DNA from: JACRLW01 sp050181465
GTDB lineage: Bacteria > Planctomycetota > UBA1135 > UBA2386
DNA length: 64,000 nt
Direction of reading: 5' to 3'
Assembly: GCA_050181465.1 (NCBI GenBank)
Contig: JBFXDD010000022.1
Location: forward strand, 24,956 to 88,955
Shown here: positions 24,888-33,901 of the stretch, piece by piece
How positions within the stretch are numbered: position 1 is the first letter of the stretch
Layout of the letters: each line of letters begins with the position of its first letter
The notes under the pieces: model-generated
Databases searched by the model: none
What the model saw: only the letters and a program-made list of their open reading frames with translations
Told to the model about the DNA's origin: nothing
Made by a program: the position numbers and the translations under genes

Positions 24888-26732
24888 ATGCACGTCTGTC
24901 GCTTTCGTCGCCCTTGGGACGCTCCGTCGTGCCCGCGCTCGCCGCTGATTCTGGTCGTCTTGCTGTTCGGCTTCGCCGCACCGGGTTGCCGCGCGCCCGG
25001 CGAGTCGACGGCACCGCAGCGCACCGCGGGCGACGTCACGGAGCGCGAGGTCGCGATCGTCACCTTGCTGCCCGCGGGAACGCGGATCGAGCTCTTACCG
25101 ATCCGAAGTGTCGGCGAGCCCGGCGCGAGCGGAAAGCCGTCCAGCACGGAAGCGATCGACGCCCTGCTTCGCGAAGCGCTCCGCCGCTCGACGCGCTTCG
25201 ACATCGCCGCCGACGTCGAGCACGTGCCGTCCGCCTGGCGACTGTCGCCGGTCCTCGATCACGGCAGCGGCCAACTCGCGATCGCGCTGTCGGAGACCGC
25301 CAGGCCGAGCGCCACCCAGCCGCTCGCGGCGACCACGCGCGGGGGGCGGAGCATCGCCGTTTGGATCGACGATCTCGCGCGCACCGTGCGCCGTGCACTC
25401 GGCGAAGGCTGTCCTTTGGAACTTCCGCTCGCGCAGATCTACAGCGACGACCAGGACTCCGTGCTCGCCACCGAGCGCGCCTTCGATCGACTCGCCCGCG
25501 GTCGTCCCGCCGAAGCACCACCCTTGGTCGATCGAGCGCGAAGCGCCGACCCCGGCAACCCTCTCGCGTGGCTCGCCGACGCGACCGCACGACTCGCGCT
25601 CGGCGATGCCGAGCTCGCGGCCACGACCGCCGAGAAGGCGCTCGGCATGCTCGCTGGCAGACTTGCGCCGAATACACAGCATCGACTCGCCCGCGTGATG
25701 CTGCTCGCCCGCGCGTCCAGCCGCGACGCCGAGGCCGCGCGCCGAATCGACGAGAACCTGCTCGAGCTCGCGACCACCTACGCGAACGAGCGGCCCCACG
25801 ATCCGCACGGTCGCTACTCGCGTGCGCTCGCGCTGGCACACCTCGGACGGTTCGCCGACGCGGCCGGCGAGCTCGAGGTGCTCGCCCAGCGCTGGCCCCT
25901 CGTGCCGCAGGTCAGCTACTACCGCAGCCTCTGCCTGCTCGCGACCGGCCAGCCGTCGCTCGCGCTCGACGCGCTGGACGTCGCGCTTCGCGTGCTGCCC
26001 GAGACGGCGACCCTCCTGCCGCGGTGCCTCGCGCTCTACGAAACCAAGGCCTCCGCCGAATTGGACGACCTGCTCGAGCGACTGTCGGAACGCCGCACAC
26101 GCAACGGCGCCTTCGAACACGAGCTGCTTCGGATCCGGGCTGCACTGGCGATCCTCGACGGTCGCGACGACGATGCGCGCGCGCACCTGCTGGCGGATCT
26201 CCAGTGGCTTCACGACCGGCCGACCTTACTCGAGTCGCGTGTGCAGGCTTTGGCCGACGACGGGGTCGCGCTCCTGCGCTTGAACGCGCACGCAGAACTC
26301 CTCACGCGGCTCGGCCACTTCCTTCAACTTCCGGTGCGGAACGGGACCTTGTTGCCGACGCTCACCTGGCTGGGCGGCATGGCGGCAATCGCGGCCGCTG
26401 ACCAAGACAGTGCGGAACTCGCGATCCGAACCCTTGCCGGGTCGCAGGAGGACGTGCTCGCGGCTCGACTGCGAGCTGCCGTGGCCCGCGCCGCCGGTCG
26501 CATCGACGCCGAGGCCACGCAATTGGCGCAGGCGCAGCTTCGCTCCAACGACGCCCTCGATCGCTTGGAGCTCGCCCGCGTGATGATGCTGCTCGGCCGC
26601 ACGCAGGACGCGAACGTCTTGCGTTCCGATCTACGCGCATCGCTCCACCGCCACGACCTTCGGGCCGGAATCGTCCACCCGCTGCTCTCGCCGCGCTTGG
26701 CGATCGTCGCTCGTGAGCTGGGATCGCGGTGA
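24888..26732 (+). CDS. TPR-repeat lipoprotein
   Basis: 614 residues from ATG 24888. The N-terminus (MHVCRFRRPWD) is followed by a hydrophobic segment ending FAAPGC, a lipobox. A beta-rich module (VAIVTLLPAGTRIELLPI...DIAADVEHVPSAWRLSPV) precedes long runs of TPR-like helices: AWLADATARLALGDAELAATTAEKALGML, YSRALALAHLGRFADAAGELEVLAQRWPL, and similar units to the end. It is predicted to be a protein-interaction scaffold on the outer face of a membrane. A start at 24843 is possible in frame, but it lies inside the divergent gene. I do not recognise a specific family. Confidence 0.78.
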   Translation: MHVCRFRRPWDAPSCPRSPLILVVLLFGFAAPGCRAPGESTAPQRTAGDVTEREVAIVTLLPAGTRIELLPIRSVGEPGASGKPSSTEAIDALLREALRRSTRFDIAADVEHVPSAWRLSPVLDHGSGQLAIALSETARPSATQPLAATTRGGRSIAVWIDDLARTVRRALGEGCPLELPLAQIYSDDQDSVLATERAFDRLARGRPAEAPPLVDRARSADPGNPLAWLADATARLALGDAELAATTAEKALGMLAGRLAPNTQHRLARVMLLARASSRDAEAARRIDENLLELATTYANERPHDPHGRYSRALALAHLGRFADAAGELEVLAQRWPLVPQVSYYRSLCLLATGQPSLALDALDVALRVLPETATLLPRCLALYETKASAELDDLLERLSERRTRNGAFEHELLRIRAALAILDGRDDDARAHLLADLQWLHDRPTLLESRVQALADDGVALLRLNAHAELLTRLGHFLQLPVRNGTLLPTLTWLGGMAAIAAADQDSAELAIRTLAGSQEDVLAARLRAAVARAAGRIDAEATQLAQAQLRSNDALDRLELARVMMLLGRTQDANVLRSDLRASLHRHDLRAGIVHPLLSPRLAIVARELGSR

Positions 26733-26747
26733 CTTGCCGCCCGACGC

Positions 26748-27581
26748 TCACCGATCCCGCAGCAGGATCCCGACGTGATCCACGGGCTGCATGCCCGCGC
26801 GCGCATAGGCAGCGCGTGCGGCAACGTTGGACTCGGCAACATGCAGGACGATCGGAAGTCCGTCGTGAGCGAGGGCCGCGATCACGCTTCGTACGAGCGT
26901 CGACGCCAGTCCACGACTTCGCCACGCGGGATCCGTGAACACGCCTTCCAGGACGATGCCCGCCGGTCCGCGGCTGCCGACATCCAACTTGCAACGGGGC
27001 GCGCCGAGTGGACCCACTACGTAGGTTCGGCCGTCGCGAACTCGCCGACGAACCGTCCGTCGCAGCCAACCTCGATGCACGCGATCGCGGGGAATGCACA
27101 GATCACTCTCGTTCAGCGCGAGCGCTGCTTCACACAGTGCGTCCGAGTCTGCGGGTTCGGCCAGCCGACACTCCGGCGCCGTTCGTCCCACGGTGGACGG
27201 ATCGGCTCGATAGTAGACCTGTTCCCGACACACCAGCGGCGGACGCGACTCGCTCGCGAGCAGCGCGGCGAGGAACGGCCCATCTGCGATCGCGATACGC
27301 CAGCCGAGCGGCATCGCGGCGATCTCGGACCCGAGCGCGGCACTGAGCTCGGTGTGCTGCGAGAGCGCGACCAGGTTGCCCCGTGAACCGACCCAAGTCA
27401 GAGCGCCGACAGCGCCGTCGGTAGCCGTGTGCACGAACAGATCCTCCGTGCCGTCCTCTCGGCAGAGCAGTGCATTGGCGACGTAGATGCCCGCAGGGCC
27501 GACCCGGAGGGCGAATCGAGCCGCCTCGCCCCGCCCGCTGTGGGGCACCCGCGACCACAGTCTCCGGCGAAGATCGGGCAT
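26748..27581 (-). CDS. GNAT-family acetyltransferase
   Basis: 277 residues from ATG 27581. The C-terminal half carries the acetyl-CoA binding GNAT core: VLEGVFTDPAWRSRGLASTLVRSVIAAL (the R-x-x-G-x-A loop) followed by ESNVAARAAYARAGMQPVDHVG, as in Rim/Ard-like enzymes. The N-terminal 130 residues (VGPAGIYVANALLCREDGTEDLFVHT) form an extra domain whose fold resembles a truncated GNAT repeat, so a double-GNAT arrangement is likely. The substrate is unknown. An upstream ATG at 27644 adds 21 residues but would sit almost on the divergent small gene. It is convergent with the TPR lipoprotein, 15 nt apart. Confidence 0.82.
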   Translation of the reverse strand: MPDLRRRLWSRVPHSGRGEAARFALRVGPAGIYVANALLCREDGTEDLFVHTATDGAVGALTWVGSRGNLVALSQHTELSAALGSEIAAMPLGWRIAIADGPFLAALLASESRPPLVCREQVYYRADPSTVGRTAPECRLAEPADSDALCEAALALNESDLCIPRDRVHRGWLRRTVRRRVRDGRTYVVGPLGAPRCKLDVGSRGPAGIVLEGVFTDPAWRSRGLASTLVRSVIAALAHDGLPIVLHVAESNVAARAAYARAGMQPVDHVGILLRDR

Positions 27582-27656
27582 CGGCTCAAGGTTGGCCGCT
27601 CGATCGCCGATCGGCAAGCAGGCGGGGCCTGGCTCTGGCCCCACAAGCTAACCCGC

Positions 27657-27980
27657 ATGGCGTTGCTCGCCTCTACCGACGAGGTCTCGGTCCTCGTTCG
27701 TCTCCTCGAGTTCGATCCGTGGTCGCTGACCGCGGCGGAACGCCGTTGCCTGCGGAGCGCCTTCCAGCGCGAGCAGGCGCGCTGGCTCCCCCGCGTGGCG
27801 ACGCTCGTCGAACCGCCTGCTCCGGCGCAGAGCTTCCCGGCATTCCTGCTGGAGACCGCGCCGTTCCGCGACCTGCGGGACGGAATCGGTCAGGCGAAGA
27901 AGCTCAGCGAGCTCGACACCGCGACCGCAGACCGTCTGCAGCGTTTCGTCGATCGCTATCGCGACTGGCTCAACGGCTGA
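27657..27980 (+). CDS. Small hypothetical protein, 107 residues
   Basis: From ATG 27657 (MALLASTDEVSVLVRLLEFD). It is predominantly alpha-helical, with LTAAERRCLRSAFQREQARW and a C-terminal helix ATADRLQRFVDRYRDWLNG. No signal peptide or membrane segment is visible, so it is probably cytoplasmic. It is divergent from the GNAT gene (75 bp between starts) and convergent with the 531-residue gene that follows. I do not recognise the family. Confidence 0.6.
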   Translation: MALLASTDEVSVLVRLLEFDPWSLTAAERRCLRSAFQREQARWLPRVATLVEPPAPAQSFPAFLLETAPFRDLRDGIGQAKKLSELDTATADRLQRFVDRYRDWLNG

Positions 27981-27991
27981 GCCGCCTGCGC

Positions 27992-29587
27992 TCACTCCGA
28001 GAATCGCGGCAAACCGAGGCGCTCGCGATGGGCGTCCCGCTCGCGTGACAGCGCGGCTCCTTCGCCGCCGCTGGTGGCCCCCGCCGCCATCGCATCCATC
28101 CACTCCGCGCTCCGCTCGTACGCCGCACGTGCGCCGTCGAGATCGCCGCGGACCCTGAGGCGATCGCCACGCAGTTCGTGCAGGTGCGCGATCTGCGAGT
28201 AGGCGCCGAGATGATCGACGGCGCTGCGGATGCGCAGCTCGGCGTCCTCCAAGCGACCCAGTCGCGCGAGCAGTACCGCCTCCCCCCACCAGTCGGGGCC
28301 CTCGATCGGCTCGTCGAGGAACTCGGCGTGGATCAACAGCAACTCGGCAGTGTTGAGAGCACGCTCGTGCTCGTGGACGGCACTCGTCACGCGCACCACC
28401 AGGAACTGATCCTCTGGCGCACGCCGCAGCAGCACCGACTGCGCGAGCAGCTCGTCGTGAACCGGGAGGTTCCGCATCAGCAGTGCCTCGGTCGTCGAGA
28501 AGCGGACGCGCTGCGCTTCGACCGCGGGTGCATCCACACGCACCTGCCGCCAGAACTCGAGCAGGAACTCGTGCTCGCTGCGACCGGCCCGTTCGCGACG
28601 AGACAGCGCGATCTGCACGCCGCCATCACCGTCGTGGACGAGCGTGCGACGGGTGTCATCGAGGACATGCCAGCCGTAGGGGACCGTCAGCACGGCCCGG
28701 AGTGCGGCGGCGGTGACGGTCGCCGCCGCACACGCGGCACCGTGATCGGTGACGATCGGCGCCGAGAATCCCGCACCGGCCTGTAGCAGCCGCTGATTCA
28801 ATGCGTGGTCGGCATGCAGGGTGCCCGCGTCCGCTGCCCTGGCAACCCTTGCGTAGGATTCAGGCGCACCGGTGTCGACGCTCACGATCGGCAGGTCGTC
28901 GCCCGCGGCCGCCGGCTCGGACGACTCGATCTCCGGCTCGGTTGCGGCGTGGTCGAACTCCTCGACGACCTCGGTCGCCGTCGAGCACGCTGGCTCAGCC
29001 GCGGGCTTCGGCACCGTGCGGGCAACTTCGACGCCGGTCGCTTCGAAGCTCGTCGCGGGCAAGTCGATGCCGGACGGCGCCAGCGCAGCCGTCCCCCCGC
29101 GCGACGCCGTGAGTGAGAAGGTCGCGAGCATGGTGCGCAGCGTGTCGTGCACTGACGACCAGAGTGCCTGCGGCGCCATGACACTGACCTGCACGAGGCG
29201 GCCACCATCCTCGAAGAGCACGAGTCGCATCCGCAACAACCCGCCGTCGCTCTGCTGCATCGCCCAACAACCGACTGCCGGATGCTGGAAGAAGCTCTCT
29301 GCTTCGACCGGGCCGGGATCGTAGCCCTGATCTCGCGCGAGCCACTCTAGCCAATCGGAGACCGTGCCGTCGGAATAGGCCGGACGGGCACCGACACTGA
29401 AGACGATCGCCGCGAAGGGGGCCATCGCCACCGCCAGCACCGCGAAGGCAGCGGGCGCGTCGAAGTCGGTCGCCTCCGCCGGCAGGTCGACGAGCACCCA
29501 TTCTGCCGGCCGAGCGAAGGTCAGCCCCAGGTCGGCCAGCCGCGCCGGAACTTCCGTTCGCACGAATCCAGTCGGAATGTCGGTCAT
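27992..29587 (-). CDS. Two-domain protein of unknown function, probably PsbP/DcrB-like, with TPR tail
   Basis: 531 residues from ATG 29587 (MTDIPTGFVRTEVPARL). Two similar beta-rich halves are visible: LGLTFARPAEWVLVDLPAEA...GGRLVQVSVMAPQALW and VLTVPYGWHVLDDTRRTLVH...QFLVVRVTSAVHEHE. Both resemble the DcrB/PsbP fold ('P.gW.....'). An Ala/Glu-rich linker (VVEEFDHAATEPEIESSEP) separates them. The C-terminus is a TPR-like hairpin (ARLGRLEDAELRIRSAVDHL, GDLDGARAAYERSAEWMDAM). No signal peptide is seen. The start lies only 12 nt downstream of a 182-bp repeat, so the repeat must form its 5' leader or promoter region. Confidence 0.7.
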   Translation of the reverse strand: MTDIPTGFVRTEVPARLADLGLTFARPAEWVLVDLPAEATDFDAPAAFAVLAVAMAPFAAIVFSVGARPAYSDGTVSDWLEWLARDQGYDPGPVEAESFFQHPAVGCWAMQQSDGGLLRMRLVLFEDGGRLVQVSVMAPQALWSSVHDTLRTMLATFSLTASRGGTAALAPSGIDLPATSFEATGVEVARTVPKPAAEPACSTATEVVEEFDHAATEPEIESSEPAAAGDDLPIVSVDTGAPESYARVARAADAGTLHADHALNQRLLQAGAGFSAPIVTDHGAACAAATVTAAALRAVLTVPYGWHVLDDTRRTLVHDGDGGVQIALSRRERAGRSEHEFLLEFWRQVRVDAPAVEAQRVRFSTTEALLMRNLPVHDELLAQSVLLRRAPEDQFLVVRVTSAVHEHERALNTAELLLIHAEFLDEPIEGPDWWGEAVLLARLGRLEDAELRIRSAVDHLGAYSQIAHLHELRGDRLRVRGDLDGARAAYERSAEWMDAMAAGATSGGEGAALSRERDAHRERLGLPRFSE

Positions 29588-29599
29588 GCAGTGTTGGCC

Positions 29600-29781
29600 T
29601 AGCCCGGATGATTCGTGAACGTCGTCGCGAGATCGACACGAGTCGATGCCCGGCAAGGAGCTACGACGGTCGACGACCGAAGCGTAGCTGTAGCTACGCT
29701 GCCAGGGAGGAGCCGTCGTAGCGACGCCGCTGGGCGCGACTTGTGGCGATCGCAGCAGACGTTCACGAGTAATCCGGGCCA
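29600..29781 (+). repeat. 182-bp dispersed element, copy B
   Basis: It has the same length and orientation as copy A. The 5' end reads TAGCCCGGATGATTCGTG and the 3' end CACGAGTAATCCGGGCCA. The outer stem is GCTACGACGG (29660-29669) with CCGTCGTAGC (29713-29722), a perfect 10-bp match where copy A has a G-T pair. It lies 12 nt upstream of the 27992-29587 gene start. Confidence 0.93.
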
Positions 29782-29816
29782 GATCATCGAGTCGAGAGTC
29801 GGGCGTCGAGCGAAGG

Positions 29817-30191
29817 TCAGTCGACGTCCAACTCGAACGGCAACGCGTATTCCTTGATGACCGGCAGCTTCTTCGAGCGGGTCTTCACCTCGACACGCAC
29901 CTTCGGCGGGGTGTCCAAGACGAGGTGGAGCTTGACGTATTGATCGTCGTGCACGGCCCATGAACGATCGGCGAGGAACGCCTCGTTCAGGCCGGCCGAT
30001 CGCGCCGCGTAGGCGATCTGATTGGCCATCCGCGGCTCGAAACAGACGATGTTGCCGAGGTAGAGGACCTGCATCCCGGGGACGCCGGCATTGCCGACCT
30101 CGGTACAGGACTCTACGTGCACTCGGAGCGTGGAACCGTCGGAGTGGTCGGGTACTTCGATCGTCTCGATCGGGGTCTTGACGTTGGTCAT
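29817..30191 (-). CDS. Hypothetical protein, 124 residues
   Basis: From ATG 30191 (MTNVKTPIETIEVPDHSDG). It has a beta-rich N-terminal half (STLRVHVESCTEVGNAGVPG), then MQVLYLGNIVCFEPRMANQIAYAARSAGLNEAFLADRSWAVHDDQYVKLHLVLDTPPKVRVEVK, and ends KEYALPFELDVD. No signal peptide or membrane helix is present. Its 3' end is 35 nt from a 182-bp repeat and its start is about 90 nt from the DUF1501 gene stop. I do not recognise the family. Confidence 0.6.
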   Translation of the reverse strand: MTNVKTPIETIEVPDHSDGSTLRVHVESCTEVGNAGVPGMQVLYLGNIVCFEPRMANQIAYAARSAGLNEAFLADRSWAVHDDQYVKLHLVLDTPPKVRVEVKTRSKKLPVIKEYALPFELDVD

Positions 30192-30279
30192 CACCAGGTG
30201 ATCCGCAGGCGGCCGCGAACGTGGCGAGAAATTCTCGGCACGGACTCTCGGCTGGCCGACCCACCGCAACCGATCGACG

Positions 30280-31746
30280 TCAGGCCAAGATGCCTCGCAC
30301 GACCTGCGCGGGTTCCACACCGGTCAGACGCTGATCGAGGCCCTGGAATCGAAACGTCAGCCGCTCGTGGTCGATCCCGAGCAGGTAGAGCATCGTCGCG
30401 TGCAGGTCCGAGACCCCCACCGGATCGCGCGCGATGTTGTAGCTGAACTCGTCGGTCTCGCCGTACTCGATACCGCCACGGATCCCCCCGCCGGCGATCA
30501 GGGCCGAGAAGCAGCGCGGATGGTGGTCGCGGCCGTAATCGCCCGGCTCGAGCCGACCTTGGCCATACACGGTTCGCCCGAACTCGCCGGCCAACACGAC
30601 GAGCGTGTCATCCAGGAGGCCACGCTGCTTCAAGTCGACGATGAGTCCCGCGGTGGGTTGATCAACGTCGTAGCACTGACCGGGCAGTTGGGTCGGGAGG
30701 ATCGAATGATGGTCCCAGCCGCGATGGAACAACTGCACGAAGCGGACGTCGCGCTCGATCATGCGACGCGCGAGGAGACAGTTGCGAGCGAACGAACCCG
30801 GCTTCTCGACTTCGGGACCGTACAGCGCGCGCACGCTCTGGGGTTCCGAACTCACGTCGACGAGTTCCGGCACCGAAGTCTGCATCCGAAAGGCCATCTC
30901 ACGTTGCGCGATCGTGGTCGCCACCTCGGGATCGTTGCTCATCGAACCGTGAGCGCGGTCGATCGCACCGAGCGCGTCGAGCATCCGACGACGAACGCTG
31001 CTGTCGACGCCGGCCGGATTCGACAGGAACAGGACCGGATCGCCATTGGCTTGCAGTGCTGTGCCTTGGTGCCTCGTCGGCAGGTACCCGCTCCCCCACA
31101 GGCGGCTGTAGAGCCCCTGCACGTTCCGGGTGCCGCCGGTCCAGAAGGCCGAGGTCAACACCATGAAGTCGGGGAGATCACGGTTGCCCGACCCGAGTCC
31201 GTAACTCAGCCATGCCCCCATGCTGGCCTTGCCCGGGATCTCGGACCCCGTGCACACGAAGTTCTTGCCTGGATCGTGATTGATCGCATGTGTGTGCATC
31301 GACTTGATGACACACACATCCTCGGCGGCCCAGGTCCGCAGATACGGGAGCAACTCGCTCCAATGGACTCCGGTCTTCGGATGCTGGAGGAAGCCGAACT
31401 TCGAAGGCATCACCAACTGCTCCCGTCCGCGCGTCATCGCGGTGACGCGCTGCCCGTTGCTGATGCTCTTGGGCAGCGGCTCGCGGAAGCGAGCAGCCAA
31501 TCCCGGCTTGTAGTCGAACAGCTCGAGCTGGCTCGGTGCTCCGGCCATGAACAGGAAGATGACGCGGCGCGCGCGCGGTGCGTGATGCGTACCGATACCC
31601 ATCGAACGAGGGACGGGTGCAGGTGCACCGAACAGCGCAGCGGCGGCAGTCGCACCGAGCCCCATTCCGGTCGATTGCAGGAATCGACGACGCGACAGCA
31701 GCGTGGCCAGGTCGCGGGCTCTCTCGAGGCGGCGTGGATCGACCAT
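30280..31746 (-). CDS. DUF1501 protein (alkaline-phosphatase-superfamily-like), twin-arginine signal
   Basis: 488 residues. A twin-arginine motif (SRRRFLQSTG) marks Tat export. The DUF1501 fold follows: RVIFLFMAGAPSQLELFDYKPGL, MPSKFGFLQHPKTGVHWSELLPYL, SMHTHAINHDPG, LFHRGWDHH, LAGEFGRTVYGQGRLEPGDYGRDHHPRCFSALIAGGGIRGG and HATMLYLLGIDHERLTFRFQG. The His/Asp pattern matches the family, whose function is unproven; it is abundant in Planctomycetota. It is the last gene of an operon after the DUF1549/DUF1553 gene (4 nt gap), its usual partner. Confidence 0.92.
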   Translation of the reverse strand: MVDPRRLERARDLATLLSRRRFLQSTGMGLGATAAAALFGAPAPVPRSMGIGTHHAPRARRVIFLFMAGAPSQLELFDYKPGLAARFREPLPKSISNGQRVTAMTRGREQLVMPSKFGFLQHPKTGVHWSELLPYLRTWAAEDVCVIKSMHTHAINHDPGKNFVCTGSEIPGKASMGAWLSYGLGSGNRDLPDFMVLTSAFWTGGTRNVQGLYSRLWGSGYLPTRHQGTALQANGDPVLFLSNPAGVDSSVRRRMLDALGAIDRAHGSMSNDPEVATTIAQREMAFRMQTSVPELVDVSSEPQSVRALYGPEVEKPGSFARNCLLARRMIERDVRFVQLFHRGWDHHSILPTQLPGQCYDVDQPTAGLIVDLKQRGLLDDTLVVLAGEFGRTVYGQGRLEPGDYGRDHHPRCFSALIAGGGIRGGIEYGETDEFSYNIARDPVGVSDLHATMLYLLGIDHERLTFRFQGLDQRLTGVEPAQVVRGILA

Positions 31747-31750
31747 CGGT

Positions 31751-33901
31751 TCAGTCCTTGGTGCGGGTCAACTCGAGGTTCTGGATGGTGCTCACCAGCA
31801 GCGTCCATGCGGCGTGTTCGGCGGCATCCGACGCGGTGGAATCCGCGGGCCGATGCGCAGTCCGACTGACCGCCCGCGCGGCGATCTCGTCGGCAGCGTA
31901 GGTGGCACGAAGGTGCTGCAGCAGCGCAGCCAGTTCAGCGTGCACGGCAGTCGATGGGCGACGCGCAGTGAAGATCTCGAACACGGCGTCGATCCGGTCG
32001 CCGTCCGATCCGCCGTCTCGAACCAACGTCGCGGCGAGGTGCGCGGCGGCGCCCAGGTACTCCGGCTCGTTGAGCAACAGCAGCGCCTGCTGCGGCGTGT
32101 TCGTGCGTTCACGGCGAGCCACGCAACTCTCACGTGCCGGAGCATCGAGTATCGTCATCTGCGGCGGCGGCAACCCGCGTTTCCAGAACGTGTAGATGCT
32201 GCGCCGGTAGATCGCCGTTCCGGGATCGGCGACGTGCACTCGCGGGTAGGAATCCGGCAACGCGACGGCTTCCCACAACCCCGGCGGTTGGGGCACCTTT
32301 ACGCTCTTGCCGAACCTCGTGCGATCCAACCGTCCGCTCGCCGCGAGTACCTGATCCCGAATGACCTCCGCGGGGAGCCGCACGCGCGGTCCGCGCGCCA
32401 GCCGCCGGTTCTCCGGATCGAGTGCGAACGCCGCTGCAGCTGCGGACGACGACTGGCGATAGGTCGTGGAACGCACGATGCGACGCACGAGCGCCTTGAC
32501 GTCGTAGCCGGACTCGACGAATCCGATCGCGAGTTCATCGAGCACCTCGGGGTGACTCGGGAGCTCACCTTGGGTCCCGAGGTCCTCGGCGGTCTTGACC
32601 AGACCGCACCCGAAGAAGTGTTGCCAGACTCGATTGACGAACACCCGCGCGGTGAGCGGATGCTCGGGCGACACCAGCCAGTTCGCGAGATCGAGCCGCG
32701 TCGGGATCGGACCGCTCGTGCGCAGGGGTGGAAGGAATGCCGGGGTGTGCCGTTCGACCTTGGCGCCCGGCCGCTGATAGTCACCCCGATCGAGAACGAA
32801 GGCTTCGCGCAGCTCTGCGCGCTCGCGCATCACGAGCGCAGCCGGAACATCCATGAGAACCCGATCACGTTCGGCGGCGATGCGCTTGTGCGATTCCTTT
32901 GCCTCCTGCAGCCGCGCCGTCACAGCGGCGTCGCGCGACTGGGCCGGCGTCTTCTCGAGTGCCGCGATCGCGTCACGCAGCGTGGCCAGTCGCTGGCCAT
33001 GATCGGCGAGAGCCGCGGCCTGCTCCGCGCTGGGCAGGTCGATGTACGGCGGCTGGAGACCGCGCAGGAAGTCGGTTCCGCTGCGTCCGCCGGTCTCCGG
33101 CGCACCGTCGAGATTGTTGAAGAGGGCGAACAGCCCGTAGAACTCACGCTGACGAACTGGATCGTACTTGTGGTCGTGACACGCCGCGCAGTGCAGGGTC
33201 AGCCCCAAGAACGCCGTGCCGACCGCGGTCACGCGATCGATCACGTTGTTGGCGTGGCTCTCTTCCGGCAGCGCGGTGCCCACATCGATGATTCGATGCA
33301 GGCGAAGGAAGCCCGACGCGATCTGCCCATCACGACCACCCTCGGGCAACAGATCGCCGGCGATCTGCGCCGACACGAAGCGGTCGTACGGCAGATTCTC
33401 GGCGAAGGCACGAATGACCCAGTCGCGATAGGCGCTGACCTCGCGATAGTGATCGTGGTGGATGCCGTTGGTATCGGCGAAGCGCACCGCATCCAGCCAA
33501 TCGAGCGCCATCGCTTCACCGAACTCCTCGCGTTCGAGCCAGCGATCCACGAGCGACTCGTAGGCGGTCGGCGAGGAGTCGGCCAGGAAGTCCGCGATCT
33601 CGGCGGTGGTCGGCGGCAGTCCGAGCAAGTCCAGACTCAGCCGTCGGATCAGGATCCGGCGCTCGGCCTCCTCTGCGAAGCCGAGCCCGTCGCGTTCAAG
33701 TGCCGCCAGTACGAACGCATCGATCACATCCCGAACTCGCTCGTGATCCCGCACCGACGGTGCCGCGAAGCGACGTGGCGCGGTAAACGCCCAATGCGTC
33801 GTCGCGGTTGCGGGTCCCTGCCCGGTCAGCAGTTGCGGGAGCACCCCCGACATCGACGCAGTGAGGGCTGCGGTCAGAAGCCCGGCCGATACGCGACTCA
33901 T
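31751..33901 (-). CDS. DUF1549/DUF1553 protein (PSCyt2-PSD1 type)
   Basis: 716 residues. A signal peptide (VSAGLLTAALTASMSGVLPQ) leads to the DUF1549 region (DVIDAFVLAALERDGLGFAEEAERRILIRRLSLDLLGLPPT). A single CxxCH, CAACH at 238-242 (LHCAACHDHKYDP), could bind haem or be a remnant. The C-terminal DUF1553 part has VFVNRVWQHFFGCGLV, DELAIGFVESGYDVKALVRRIVRSTTYRQ and LFLNEPEY-like segments. Unlike the classical form it lacks the N-terminal c-type cytochrome domain (PSCyt1). It is co-transcribed with DUF255 upstream (4-nt overlap) and DUF1501 downstream. Proposed roles in polymer degradation are unproven. Confidence 0.92.
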   Translation of the reverse strand: MSRVSAGLLTAALTASMSGVLPQLLTGQGPATATTHWAFTAPRRFAAPSVRDHERVRDVIDAFVLAALERDGLGFAEEAERRILIRRLSLDLLGLPPTTAEIADFLADSSPTAYESLVDRWLEREEFGEAMALDWLDAVRFADTNGIHHDHYREVSAYRDWVIRAFAENLPYDRFVSAQIAGDLLPEGGRDGQIASGFLRLHRIIDVGTALPEESHANNVIDRVTAVGTAFLGLTLHCAACHDHKYDPVRQREFYGLFALFNNLDGAPETGGRSGTDFLRGLQPPYIDLPSAEQAAALADHGQRLATLRDAIAALEKTPAQSRDAAVTARLQEAKESHKRIAAERDRVLMDVPAALVMRERAELREAFVLDRGDYQRPGAKVERHTPAFLPPLRTSGPIPTRLDLANWLVSPEHPLTARVFVNRVWQHFFGCGLVKTAEDLGTQGELPSHPEVLDELAIGFVESGYDVKALVRRIVRSTTYRQSSSAAAAAFALDPENRRLARGPRVRLPAEVIRDQVLAASGRLDRTRFGKSVKVPQPPGLWEAVALPDSYPRVHVADPGTAIYRRSIYTFWKRGLPPPQMTILDAPARESCVARRERTNTPQQALLLLNEPEYLGAAAHLAATLVRDGGSDGDRIDAVFEIFTARRPSTAVHAELAALLQHLRATYAADEIAARAVSRTAHRPADSTASDAAEHAAWTLLVSTIQNLELTRTKD

